DNA of 64,000 nucleotides from Prorocentrum cordatum (GCA_963575745.1 CAUYUJ010004355.1:1-64000), one strand, 5' to 3'. Numbered from the stretch's first letter, positions 53,249 to 62,837 are shown. Numbers and translations are program-made. Notes: generated from the letters alone by a model not told the origin.

Positions 53249-55364
53249 CTACTACAGTCGTGCTGCCATCTCCGGTGGGCCCTCCTCCTGGACGGGACTT
53301 CCCCAAGAAGATGACCCACTGCGGGCCGGCGGCCCAGTGGACTCGCACACGCAGTACGAGAGGGTCACCTTGCTCGGTCTCCTCGTCGGGGGCAGGGCTG
53401 GCGTCTCGCGGGAGGGGCACCCTCGGAGAAGGCGGCGCTTCAAACCTGACACCAACAGGTGGACCTCGCGGCGAAGCTGAGGCCTCCCGTCGGTGTTGCC
53501 CAGGGGCTGCCTGTCCGCGATGGCTCTCTGGTCCCCGAGCCCCGTCTGCGGGGGGAGCTGCGTTGACTGGGATGCCCTGCTCGCGCGCCCGTGGGCTGCG
53601 ACTGCGAACCGTCCGACGCCGCAAGCCCAGGCTTGAGAGGAATCCGCGGCCTTGGACGGCTGCGGCTGCCTGCACGGCTCGGCCTGCTTCTCCACCCAGA
53701 TGAAGGAGACATAGTGGCACGCCCTCTGCGTTGCCAACTGCTTGGCGGTAGCAAGTCACTTGCGAACATTTATCACGATACCGAGAGGCTCGGTAGACCT
53801 GGGCATGATGTGCGCAGAGATGGGCGAACGAATTCCGCCCGTCACTGGGTGGCGGGAGGTCTGACGCTTGCCCGTCTTCGAAGAGCAGGGTGGTCGGCTC
53901 GGCCTCCGCGGCGTCCCTGCGACCGTCGGGCGCCAAGGGGCGGGCGCCGCCGCGTAGAACGATGCCCACCCGAACAGCTTCACATGGCTTGTCCTCGGCC
54001 TCCACCTCCGACTCTGACTCCTGATCCAAAACTTCTGCGATGCTCCCTGCAACGCCTGGCTCCGCAGCGCCTGTCTTGCGACGGCGGCGTCGCCGGCAGC
54101 AGAAGGAGCAACCGCAGGAGAGGATACAGTAAAGGAACACGTTAACTTTCCAGATGCCCCTCCCCAGGTCGGCGACGGTCCGCCAGAGCAGGAAGACGCC
54201 CCGGCAGGAGGTGAACCTGGCGTGGGAGCCGATGTCCACGATCGCCTCGGAATCCAAGGTAGCGTACTCTTTGCAATGAACTTCTCCAGGCTGATCTCTA
54301 CAAACCAGGTTGCGGCACAGGTGAATGGAACGGCCTTCTAGCGACTCCAGCTTCTGGCGGAGTGCGCGTGAGCTGGCCCCCTTCACGCCCAGGTAGTCTA
54401 TCCAAAGGCCCTTCCGGTCGATCCGCTTGGGCTCCGAAAGGTCGACCTTCAACCGGGCCACGTGGTCGTCGATCTTGATCAGCACGTCGTTAGGTCGCCT
54501 CCCAGTCCCACGACCCTTCACCTTCTTACTGTAGTACTCCGTGGTCGTGGCTGGTCCGGTCTCTGGCCCCATCCAGGTGATCTGGGTAAGGGCAGGCGGA
54601 GCCGGCGGCAGGTGCCTTTCGGCAGCTGCATCGCCAGGCTCTCGCCGGCGGCACTTGGAGCACCGCGCCAGTAGACCAATCAGCCAGAGGGCGGCTGCGC
54701 AGGGGGCCAGTAGGGTACGACAGATGTGAGTGAGGAAAGCCAGCATCGCCAGGAAAGCCAAGAAGATGAACGTCCATGCCACGGCAGGCCAAGCGGCTCC
54801 GAAGACCGTCAGGCCCAGCTTCTCGAGAGCATAGAAGAACCATCCGCCATCCTTGGTCAGCCAGCCCGTCTCGGCATGGGTGGAGAAGGCGCTCCCAAGG
54901 CTGTCAAGCTTCTCGTAGGCGACCCCGCCCATGCCACTCAGGCGCCAGGCCCAGGTGCCCTCACGCAGTGGCTTCAATCCCAGCGCCGAGACACCCCAGC
55001 CGCCCACCCAAGACTCCTCGCTGCCCGGGTCCTTGGTGGGGTCGCTGCCATTGTCGACTCCTCCGGCGGCCTGGGCTGGGGGCGGGGGCGGCGCTCCCGG
55101 CGGCCCACTGTCGGGCGGCGCCTGGGGGCTGCCTGCATCCCCACCCTCCTCCTCGTGCTCGCCGATCTCCATGCCGTACTCGGAGTCGTCGTAGTACGGC
55201 ACGGTGTACCCGAACGGGGCCTCCTGGGCCGCAGCCGGGTGGCCCCAACTGGCGCGGGCAACAGCGGAGCTGAGCGGCCCGCGCCAGTCGTAGGCGGCTG
55301 CGCTGGTGACCGGCGCGGCCAGCCCGCGTGCCGGGCCTGCCAGCGCCGGGCGCCGGGCAGCCAT
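53115..55364 (-). CDS. Retrotransposon upstream frame: membrane-spanning, Cys/His-rich protein
   Basis: The frame is open from 55544 without an ATG; the first ATG (MAARRPALAG) is at 55364, giving 749 residues to a TGA at 53117-53115. No known family is recognised. Visible parts: an Ala/Pro/Gly-rich N-terminal region with acidic patches; a long hydrophobic segment (about residues 190-235, including WTFIFLAFLAMLAFL and AALWLIGLLARC) that would span a membrane once or twice; a globular part (YSKKVKGRG, LWIDYLGVKG); a second hydrophobic Cys-rich segment (about 402-423, FLYCILSCGCSFCC) followed by Arg runs; and a Cys/His cluster (about 515-553, CAHHAQVYRASRYRDKC, then CYRQAVG and CLLHL) that probably binds zinc. 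It occupies the gag position but transmembrane segments are not normal for gag. The last 134 nt overlap the polyprotein frame in a +1 relation. It might be a captured host gene or an envelope-like protein; this is not established. Confidence 0.6.
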   Translation of the reverse strand: MAARRPALAGPARGLAAPVTSAAAYDWRGPLSSAVARASWGHPAAAQEAPFGYTVPYYDDSEYGMEIGEHEEEGGDAGSPQAPPDSGPPGAPPPPPAQAAGGVDNGSDPTKDPGSEESWVGGWGVSALGLKPLREGTWAWRLSGMGGVAYEKLDSLGSAFSTHAETGWLTKDGGWFFYALEKLGLTVFGAAWPAVAWTFIFLAFLAMLAFLTHICRTLLAPCAAALWLIGLLARCSKCRRREPGDAAAERHLPPAPPALTQITWMGPETGPATTTEYYSKKVKGRGTGRRPNDVLIKIDDHVARLKVDLSEPKRIDRKGLWIDYLGVKGASSRALRQKLESLEGRSIHLCRNLVCRDQPGEVHCKEYATLDSEAIVDIGSHARFTSCRGVFLLWRTVADLGRGIWKVNVFLYCILSCGCSFCCRRRRRRKTGAAEPGVAGSIAEVLDQESESEVEAEDKPCEAVRVGIVLRGGARPLAPDGRRDAAEAEPTTLLFEDGQASDLPPPSDGRNSFAHLCAHHAQVYRASRYRDKCSQVTCYRQAVGNAEGVPLCLLHLGGEAGRAVQAAAAVQGRGFLSSLGLRRRTVRSRSPRAREQGIPVNAAPPADGARGPESHRGQAAPGQHRREASASPRGPPVGVRFEAPPSPRVPLPRDASPAPDEETEQGDPLVLRVRVHWAAGPQWVIFLGKSRPGGGPTGDGSTTVVDVEEPRCKDYSAGRPGERLLHPQDRGDRVRSRRQRRGKAPRRLP

Positions 55365-55548
55365 GGCACGCACGCTTCCGGGCGCCGCGGGCGCCCAGAC
55401 CTCCTGAGGTCGGCTCCAGGGCTTTGAGCCCCGAAGGCTTGAGCGGGAGAGAGGGAAAGGGAAGGGCAAGCAGAGGCAGGGGCAGGGAGAGAAGAAACCC
55501 AAGCCGACTGGGGAGGGCGGGGTCCAACCGTTTAGGACAAACAACTAA

Positions 55549-56090
55549 ACTGAGCCTCTTGGGGCCGCTGGGGGGCCTCTTCAGCGTCGCTTGGGGGCCT
55601 CCTGAGGGCCTCTTGGGGGCTTTTGGGGCTTCTCAGGGGCCTCTTGAGGCCTCCTGGGGGCTTAAGGCCGAGGGCTCGAAGTTTTGTTTTGTGTTCCCCC
55701 TTTGGGGCATCGCTTGGGGCCCTCTTGGGCCCCTCTTGGGCCGTCTTGGATGCCTCTGGGGCCGTCTTGGAGCCCTCTTGGGCCATCTTGGGGTCTTCTT
55801 GGGAGCTTCTTGGGCCCTCTTGGGGCAATCTTGGGGGCCTCTTGGGCCGTCTTGGGGCGTCGGGAAGCCGAAAAGATGGACACGCCAAAATCTGCCCAAA
55901 ACCTAAGGACAAGTAATGAATTTTGCCTCTTGGGGCCCTCTGGGGAGTGCTCTTGGAGGCCTCTTGGGGCGTCTGGGGGCCATCTTGGGCGTCTTGGAAC
56001 GATCGTGTGGCATCTCGGAGCACTCTTGAACCATCTTGGAGGGCTCTTGGCGGCCTCGTGGCCCTTGGGGCTCTCTGGAGGGCCACAGGG
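55549..56090. repeat. CTTGGG-type degenerate repeat, copy 3
   Basis: Begins immediately at the 5' end of the retrotransposon. Units such as GGGGCCTCTTGGGGGC and CCGTCTTGGAGC continue to about 56080. An intervening TTTTGTTTTGTGTTCCC and AAAATCTGCCCAAAAC show that other material is embedded. The retrotransposon therefore appears to have inserted at the edge of, or into, such a repeat. Confidence 0.8.
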
Positions 56091-56394
56091 GCGGCGCCCA
56101 GGAGGGAAACCATCTCTGACCCGAGTCTGCCGGGGATCGCCTGGGGTACTTCGTCCGGGGACCCCCAGGGGCCGCCCCGCGCGCGCGAAGTAGAAGTATT
56201 ATTTAGCAGTTGCCGGAGATCTTAGCACGCCTCTGGCCCGTTGGGCCGGCGAATTTCCCGTTTGTGTCCTGTGCCATTCGAGTCTTAAGAGTCTGAGGCC
56301 CGCGACAGTATAGCCCTCCTCAGCGGCGAAGGCGCCAGGGTCCTCGATTATCCTTTTTCCAATGGGCGCGGGCTGATGGGCTGGGTAGGATTCA
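56091..56394. other. Spacer, nothing recognised
   Basis: Mixed sequence with no coding frame of interest and no repeat match seen within the window. Confidence 0.4.
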
Positions 56395-56925
56395 AATCCT
56401 TTTTATCCCTCCTCGTCATCTTCCCCTCTTCCCTTCCCTATCCTCCTCTTCCCTGTCCTCTTTCTCCGTGTTCTCCTTCTCCTTCTCATCCCTCGTTCTT
56501 CTCCACCTCTATTTATCCTCCTTCCCCTCCTCCTCCCTCTCCTCCTCCTCCTCCTTCCTTCTCGTCCTTCTCTGTATCCTTCCCCCCATCTTCTCCTTCG
56601 TTTCCCTCCTCTACCTGCCTCTTCCTTCCTCCTTTGGAGGGGCATGAGGTGGGGAGATCAGAGGGAACCAGGAAGAGGAATGATTGGAAGGAGGGAAAGA
56701 AGGAAGAGGAGGAGGAGGAGGAGGAGGAGGAGGAGGAGGGGGAGGAGGACGAGGAGGAGGAAGAGGAGGAGGAGGAGGAGAGGGAAGAGGAGGAGCAAGG
56801 AGGAGGAGGAGGAGGTGGAGGAGAGGAGGAGGAGGAGGAGGAGGAAGAGGAGGCAGGAGGCAGGAGGCAGGAGGCAGGAGAATGAGGAGCAGGAGGAGGA
56901 GGAGGAGGAGGAAGAGCAGAAACAG
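56395..56925. repeat. Pyrimidine tract followed by purine tract (CCT then GGA)
   Basis: 56395-56630 is CT-rich (TCCTCC, TTCCC) and 56695-56925 is AG-rich (GGAGGA, GGCAGGAGGCAG). The CAGGAGG block is itself repeated four times at 56853-56880. The two halves are roughly complementary, so a large imperfect hairpin or a triplex is possible. Confidence 0.85.
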
Positions 56926-58059
56926 TGGAAGAATGCGGATGAGGCCTGGGGGGAAGCTCTCCCTCTTCCCTGCCTCCCTCGTTATTCCTCCCTTCTTCTT
57001 TGTCATCCCACCTGCTCATGCCACTGTTTCCCGCTTCGTTACTTACCATTACCTCGGAGAAGACGGCCGCCCCCATGTTTCCTGTTAGGGCTCTGCGTCG
57101 AAGAATGTTGCCACATAATGGCTTACTGCCCCTTGCTTCAGTATGTTGCTTGTAGATGGTGTGTTGACTCGGATCCCGCCAGGGTGCAATGTCCATTGTG
57201 CGGGGGTGGTCCACGGTGGTGGCTGCATTCCACATGTTTTTGTTCCTATCATTGTAGTCTAACCTCTGGTTTCGTGGAGCGTGCGAATTCTTCCTCCAAG
57301 CAAGACAGAGGCCTTCGGGACGTGTGCACTTGTAAACCCATCAAGACTCAGCGTGAGCATTCGCAGATCATCGGTGATGGGTTCTAGCCAAAAGTCTTGT
57401 CGTTGTCGGAGCAACAAGCCAGGGTCCACGCTCCTCGTTAATGATGTTTTCATTTCGCGCCATTGACCATTCCCGTCACATTCCTTCCCGTATTCCTAGC
57501 TCCTGCTCCTCTCTTCTTCTCCCCTCCGCCCCCTTGTTCGCCCCCCTCTCTCTCCCCATTCACCCTCCCTTTGTCTCCTCGACCTGGCCGTGCCTCTCCT
57601 CCTCTTCGCTCCGTCCTTTCTTCTTCTTCTTCTTCTTATTCTTCTTCCTTTCCCATCCCCCGTATCTCGCCTTATCGCCTTTCTCTTCCTCATCGTTGTG
57701 GTTGTCGTTGCCTTACTCCTCCTCTTCCCGCCTCCTCCTCCTCTTCCTCCTCCTCCTGCCCCTCTCCCTCCCTTCCCCCTGCTCCACCTCATCCTCCCTC
57801 TCGGATTCCTCCTCCTCTTCTGGTCCTCCCGCTGCCGCCTTTTCCCCTCTCTGCCTCCTGTCCTCGCCCGACTCGTCGAAGGGCGCCATCGAAGCTCCGT
57901 GCCGACCCTGGCCACTGACCAGGCCCACCCCGGATCGGTGTTCACGTTCACTCTTGGCCGAGCCAGGAGTGCATCTGCACCGATGCTGGGCCCTGGGCCA
58001 GGCCCGGCCCAGGGCTGGTGCAGGCGCACATCTGGCGCCCCACTTGCAGTGGCCCACCT
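56926..58059. other. Spacer with CT-rich tract
   Basis: 57480-57860 is CT-rich (CCTCCTCTTCC and similar), like the long pyrimidine tracts of dinoflagellate introns. No coding region is supported. Confidence 0.45.
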
Positions 58060-58260
58060 CGCTCCGAGCGAGCAGATTCGATCCCGGCCCGACCGAGCCG
58101 ATTCGATTCCGGTAGCTCGACGGCGCAGCGTGGTCCGATGCCTGAGTGGTGCTGTTGTGCATCCTGGCGCGGCCGGCAACTCCGTGCCGCTGCGGCCCGA
58201 TTCGGTGTGCAGTCCGACCCGGTGCGGCCTGCCGTGCCGATGCTGACCGATCCTGCCTTG
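58060..58260. repeat. GATTCCG-rich dispersed repeat, copy 3
   Basis: Contains CCGAGCCGATTCGATTCCGG, GTGCATCCTGGCGCGGCCGG and CCGTGCCGCTGCGGCCCGAT, in the same order as at 18236-18450 and 20470-20625. Confidence 0.6.
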
Positions 58261-58369
58261 GCCAGGACGCTCTCGTCGGCCTCGGCTCCGGGGGGCCCTC
58301 GGGCGTTCGCGTCGGTGCTTGCTGCAGGCTCTCTTGCCGTGGGGTGCCCTCTCGCCACCTGCGCCTCTT

Positions 58370-58640
58370 CGACAGCGTTCCAGGGGTGCCCCCGGATCGC
58401 CCCGATTGGCCGCCGAAGGCCTGAGTCATGGCCCGAAAGTCAGACAGCCCCGAAAATCAGGACGGAAGCTTTCTGTAATTTTCGGCTTCCGCGGGCCCTT
58501 GCCAGCCCCTGCGTTCCAGGGGTGCCCCCGGATCGTCCCGAGGCCTGAGTCATGGCCCGAAAGTCAGGCAGCCCCGAAAAAATCAGGGCGGAAGCTTGCT
58601 GTGATTCTCGGCTCCCGCGGGCCCTTGCCAGCCCCCGGGG
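58370..58640. repeat. Tandem duplication of about 132 bp
   Basis: Two units (about 58378-58513 and 58514-58640) start GCGTTCCAGGGGTGCCCCCG and run through CCTGAGTCATGGCCCGAAAG, GGCAGCCCCGAAAA and GCGGGCCCTTGCCAGCCCC. They are about 88% alike; the first has an extra 17-nt segment (CCCCGATTGGCCGCCGA). The opening block also exists near 17383-17430 (minus), 6076-6106 and 61715-61760. Confidence 0.85.
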
Positions 58641-59785
58641 CCGCCCAGAATGGCCCATGACGAAAAGCCAGGCCCGCGGGAAGTCAGGGTCCGAGGCATG
58701 ACGTCCAGCCCTGAGCTTTTTCGGCTTCCGTGTGGACTTTTTTAACGTTGTGTAAGTCGTGGCATTTCGGTGTCCAGTGCATTTGCAAAGCGAAGTACGC
58801 TCATTTGTTTCCGCACGTCGCACAACAAAGCGTGTCGCGTTCTCCCCAGCCTTTCTTGGAACGTTCGGAGTACCTGGGCGCTCCATGTGGAGCAGCGCAC
58901 GTCGGACATCCAGCGTCCGCGTTGCCTTCGAGTGTATCCTTCCGCGGTCGGGGAAAATTCGGAGGTGGGTACATAGTCAGACCTTACTTCGTGGCGTAAA
59001 TTTACCCCACCCCCGTGGCGCCACAAAAACCATATCGCGTTGGCCCGCATTTTTGGGGCGCGATTCCAGGCGGGCCCGTGGACACCCCAACAAGTTGCGG
59101 GGGGGGCCTGCGAGGGAGGGCAGGGCAGAGGGAGGGGCAGTGGAGGGCGGGAGAAGCGTACAGGGTCGTCGTCGGGCCTCTCCCAGGGCTCATTACAATG
59201 AGCCCCCTGGGCGCCCAGAGCTGATGTCAACTTCGGGCTTCGAAACACGAGGACCCAGTATTTTTCAGTTTCTGTGGCCCAGTGGGGGTGGGGTAGAACT
59301 AGCGGACCCTCAGAAGGGACCTTTGGAGAGCCAACTTGTACAACATTACGTCGTCGGATGTCTGGGTATCTCGCTCTCCTCTCGCGCCCTGCTTTCCCTC
59401 ACTCGATACAGTTAGGGCGCATTGTCAGGGTGAGCCACTTTCCAAGGGCTTCCCTGGCATCCTTCCCCTTCGGCCAGTCCTGGGCCTCTTTCGCTGGCCG
59501 CGCCCCGCTCGAACAGTGCCGACATGGCCTTCCAGGGCCCTTGCGTCCCGGCAAGCACATGGGCCAGAAACGCGCTTTGCACCTCGCAGAGCCATTTCCA
59601 CCACGCCGTGATGCTTTCGGCCCGGCGCAACCAGTTGACACGGTTGTGTTCGTGGGAAGGTGTGGGTCGTGTGGGTAGGGGGTGCGCCACAATTTTCGTT
59701 TACATTCAGCGGGTTCGTAGGCTGCCACGTGCGAACGGGCCCCTACCCTCCGCGAAGTGGACCCCACCCTCCCCCTCAGAAACTG
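58641..59785. other. Spacer; one coding-like short minus-strand frame
   Basis: A minus-strand frame at about 59680-59412 reads NRVNWLRRAESITAWWKWLC and then VQSAFLAHVLAGTQGPWKAM. Its composition is more protein-like than that of its neighbours, but no domain is recognised. It may be a gene or retroelement fragment. Nothing else is seen. Confidence 0.3.
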
Positions 59786-59791
59786 TGGGGG

Positions 59792-60012
59792 TACTCCAAA
59801 TCCCTTATCAATCGTCCCCCGGGTCCGGTTTTTTAAGGCGCCTTTTTGTAACTGGTGGGGTCCAGTTTATTAGGGCGCTTTCTTTGGATTGGCGCTTAGC
59901 GGTTCCAGTTTATCAAGGCGCCCCGTCGAAGAAGGGGGTCCGGAATATCAGGCCGCATTTGGAGGGGGGTCCGGTCTTTTAGGGGGGGTCGATTCATAAG
60001 GGATTTGGAGTA
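59792..60012. mobile_element. Inverted-repeat element (221 bp) with internal GGCGC repeats
   Basis: The left end TACTCCAAATCCCTTATCAA (59792-59814 in full) and the right end (59990-60012) are inverted repeats of 23 bp with one mismatch. Between them lie five degenerate units of the form GGGTCC-(A/G)GTTTAT-(T/C)A-(A/G)GGCGC, spaced about 40-57 bp. It has no coding capacity. This is the architecture of a MITE with tandem internal repeats. Confidence 0.8.
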
Positions 60013-60064
60013 GGGGTGGGGTTCGCATGTGGCACCTTGTTTCCTCCCTCGCCGCACGCCGGCC

Positions 60065-60660
60065 TCGCCTTCGGAGCACCCTGCGCGCCTCCCTGCCGCG
60101 CCTCCTCCTCCTCCATCTCCTCCTGCTCCCTCCTCCTCCTCCTCCTCCTCCTCCTTCTCCTCTTCCTCCATGTCCTCCCTCCTCCTCCTTCTCCTCCTCC
60201 TCCTCCACCACCACCACCACCTCCTCCCGCTCCCCCTCTTCCTCCTCCTCCTCCTCCTCCTCCTCCTCCTCCTCCTCCTCCATCTCCACCTCCTCCACCT
60301 CCCGCTTCGGGAGCACCCTGCGCGCCTCTCTGCCGCGCTCCTTTGACGGCCTGCTTTGCTCCTTCCCCCCCCCTTGGGCCTCCTCGGCCCGGGCAGCCCA
60401 GGAGCACGCACGCCGCGCGGGAGCACGCGGTCTTCTCCGTGGCCCTGTCCAGACAGGACCGCGGGTGGAGGGTTTCCCCGAAGGGCTTAGGCGACCCGTC
60501 CTCCTTCTCCTCCTCCTCCTCCTCCTCATCCTCCTCCTCTATCTCCTCCTCCTCCTCCTCCTCCTCCTCCTCCTCCTCCTCAACCTCCACCTCCACCTCC
60601 ACCTCCTCCTCCTCCACCTCCACCTCCACCTCCACCTCCTCCTCCACCTCCTCCTCGCGT
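60065..60660. repeat. TCC microsatellites flanked by a duplicated 37-bp block
   Basis: TCC runs lie at about 60105-60300 and 60495-60660; the second ends in alternating CCTCCA/CCTCCT. A 37-bp block, TTCGG(G)AGCACCCTGCGCGC..., flanks the first run on both sides (about 60068-60106 and 60304-60341). It probably arose when the flank was duplicated with the array. Confidence 0.85.
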
Positions 60661-60987
60661 GGCCTACGGCCCCGGGGGAAACCGTGCAACCGCGGGGGCG
60701 GAGCCGGGACGAGTCGCAGCCCTCCCAAGCTTCCCGAACAGCATCGACGGCGACGGGGAGAGATCGAGGGTTGAGGGTCGAGGGTCGAGGGAAGATTGAG
60801 GATCGAAGATCGAGGCTCGAGGGTCGAGGATGGGGGCTGTGTCAAGAAGGACCGGGCTCCCGACCCGCCTCGCACGCCCTGCATACCGCGGCCACCAGGC
60901 CCAAAGTGTGCCGCTGCTCCCTGGTCAATTATCCCGCCTCGTGCTTTCGACGAGTGACATGCCGCGGCCGCCAGGCCATAGTCTGAA
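60661..60987. other. Spacer with GAGGGTCGAGG tandem
   Basis: A short array of GATCGAGG / GGTCGAGG steps (about 60762-60832) lies in otherwise unremarkable GC-rich sequence. Confidence 0.5.
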
Positions 60988-61119
60988 GTCGGGCCTGTCC
61001 CTCTACAGGAGGAGCATTTTCCCAAATAGCCAGAAGATAGTACGGGGACGATGTTCCGCCTTTTTTGGCGACCACTTTTCGTCCAAAGTCCGCCTGCGGG
61101 GGGGGGCATTCCCGACCTA
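60988..61119. mobile_element. GTCGGGCCTGTCC inverted-repeat element, copy 2
   Basis: Left end GTCGGGCCTGTCCCTCTACA, right end CCGCCTGCGGG...CATTCCCGACCTAA. The ends are imperfect inverted repeats. Matches to 18802-18957 run through both ends and the centre (GGGGACGAT). This copy is 24 bp shorter. Confidence 0.7.
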
Positions 61120-61803
61120 ACCATAGTGCGCCCAGCGCCCAGGCGCCCACGAGCGGGCACGGGCGCCAGTGCGGCGAGCCCTCGGGGGGCCCGCCCAGCG
61201 GACGGGGCGCCCGCGAGGCGCCTGCGGGCGGGCACGGTCACCGGACCAGGACAACCATCTGGCCAAGGAAGCCAAGCAGGAATCCAACTAGGGAAGGCAA
61301 CCGAGGAAGCCACACAAGAGTCGTGCAGCCAGCTGAGAGGGAAGCCAACTGGGGAGGCCAGGCAAGAGTCCAACGGGACAACCATCCAGCCGAGGAAGCC
61401 GAGCGAGCATCGTGCAGCCACTGCGTGGGGAATGGGCACGCGCTCTGAGGATCGTCGACGTGCCCTCGCCTCGACCTCGGCTCTCGGGAGTCTTCGGACG
61501 CCGCTGCCGGTTCTCGCTTTTGCTTGCCTGGCGTGTCGCCCAGCTGTTCAAGGCGCGTGTTCGGCGTCCTCCAGGCGTTGGGCCAGCGCGTCCTGCTGGA
61601 CGCACGGCTCCCTGGCTGACTGCCGTCGGCTCCTGGAGGTCTCCCCTCGCCTCGGGGGGCGCCCTCCCGCCGCTGCGCCTCGCCGAGGGCGCTCCGCCGG
61701 GGGGGACCGCGCTCGCCTCGATCGGCCGCTGGAGGCCCGAGCCGCGGCCCGAGAGCTTGGGGATTGAGCCCGCGGAGCGGGCGACGCGGCAGGCCCCCCA
61801 GAG
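61120..61803. other. GC-rich spacer, no gene recognised
   Basis: Open frames exist on both strands because of the high GC content. A GATCGGCCGCTGGAGGCCCG block (about 61715-61760) belongs to the dispersed family seen at 17366-17430. A degenerate AGGAAGCCAA-type repeat lies at about 61262-61400. Confidence 0.45.
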
Positions 61804-62006
61804 ATGGGCAAGTTTTCCACCACCACCACCACAAGTTGGAGGGGAAGGGGGACCTCCTCCTCCTCGTCCTCGTCCTCCTCCTCCTCCTCCTCCTCCTCCT
61901 CCTCCTCCTCCTCCTCCTCCTCCTCCTCCCCCTCTCCCCCTTTTATCCTCCTCCTCCTTCCCCCCTCCAACTTGTGGTGGTGGTAGTGGACGACAGGCCC
62001 ATCACC
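61804..62006. mobile_element. ACC-hairpin inverted-repeat element, copy 3
   Basis: Left arm GATGGGCAAGTTTTCCACCA, right arm GTGGTGGTAGTGGACGACAG then GCCCATCA, both extending through AAGTTGGAGGGG around a TCC core of about 100 bp. It is the longest of the three copies (others at 18478-18618 and 24086-24220). The length difference lies in the TCC core. Confidence 0.75.
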
Positions 62007-62342
62007 CAGGTCGGTATCGTTTGACCGACCCCCGTCTCCATCCCCATCCCCTTCGAAACCCCCTACGAAATTACCACCCCAGTTGGGGATACACCCCTCG
62101 AAGCCCGAAGGGAGCGACCCATTACCCCATCTGGGAGGGTAAGTCGGCCAGTGGGCCCCAGGCCACGCCGCTGGGGATGGGGATCGGTTGAACGATACTC
62201 ACCAGAGGGAATTTTGCATGCCGATTTTGCAATCAGTAGGGGCTGGGGATACTGCCTCGACGAGGGTCGGTACCAATCGATGGGGCCGTGCTTGCGTTCC
62301 GTGGAGGGTGAAGGTTCAAAGCACCATCCGAGGCAGACTGTC

Positions 62343-62560
62343 GAGGACGTCTCGAGCGAAGCGGTCACTATTGAGACTCGGAGTCCCCTTCCGAGGCTGA
62401 TTCGTCGAGGATATCCCTAGCGAAACTGTCATTCTTAGAATGCAGAGTCCTCTCCGAAGCCGAGTTGTTGAGGACGTCCCGAGCGAAACGGTAGTTTTTA
62501 AAATTCGGAGTCCTTTCCGACGCCGATTTGTCGAGGATGTCCTGAGCAACACTGACATTT
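62343..62560. repeat. 63-bp tandem repeat, about 3.4 units
   Basis: Units start GAGGACGTCTCGAGCGAA at 62343, 62407, 62470 and 62533. The period is 63 or 64 bp. On the minus strand one frame stays open through the array and reads as a 21-residue repeat (ARDILDESASEG, ARDVLNNSASERT, AQDILDKSASERT). Units are about 75% alike. Confidence 0.8.
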
Positions 62561-62837
62561 GAGGCCATCGGAACACGTCGCATATGTATTTTTACGTTTC
62601 CCAGCAGCTCTCATGCACGCGGGCCTAACCTTGGGAGCGCATTTCACTTGTATGGTCACGTGCCCCAGGATAATTAATGAACATTTGCCTCATCGAAACA
62701 TCTTCGAAGCATCTTCAAAACATCTTCGAATCATCATCGGCCAGCGGATTGGGCGAACACCCTCTCTGGAGCATGCCTTATGCATGCGTTCCCTCTTCTC
62801 CATCTTCCTCCATCTCATCATCTACCCCCGAAGGCTA

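Larger units (their letters stand above)
41240..55548 (-). mobile_element. DIRS-like tyrosine-recombinase retrotransposon with split methyltransferase domains, about 14.3 kb
   Basis: The element runs from its 5' end at 55548 (defined by the 130-bp match to 29091-29220) to an undefined 3' end below 41444. 41240 is an estimate. It contains two very long overlapping frames and no other genes. The combination of reverse transcriptase, RNase H and a tyrosine recombinase, with no DDE integrase or aspartic protease seen, places it in the DIRS order, whose members integrate by recombination of a circular intermediate. No long terminal repeats were found. DIRS elements usually have inverted or split direct repeats, and the repeats at 28.8-29.4 kb are the only hint of such a structure. 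Typical DIRS elements are about 4-6 kb, so this one is unusually large. Near-perfect frame preservation suggests a young copy. Confidence 0.85.

Noticed and set aside
55365-55544. Extended start for the upstream retrotransposon frame (beginning FVLNGWTPPSPVGLGF)
   Set aside because: It would need a TTG start within the terminal 130 bp. The first ATG is at 55364, so the extension is treated as untranslated leader.
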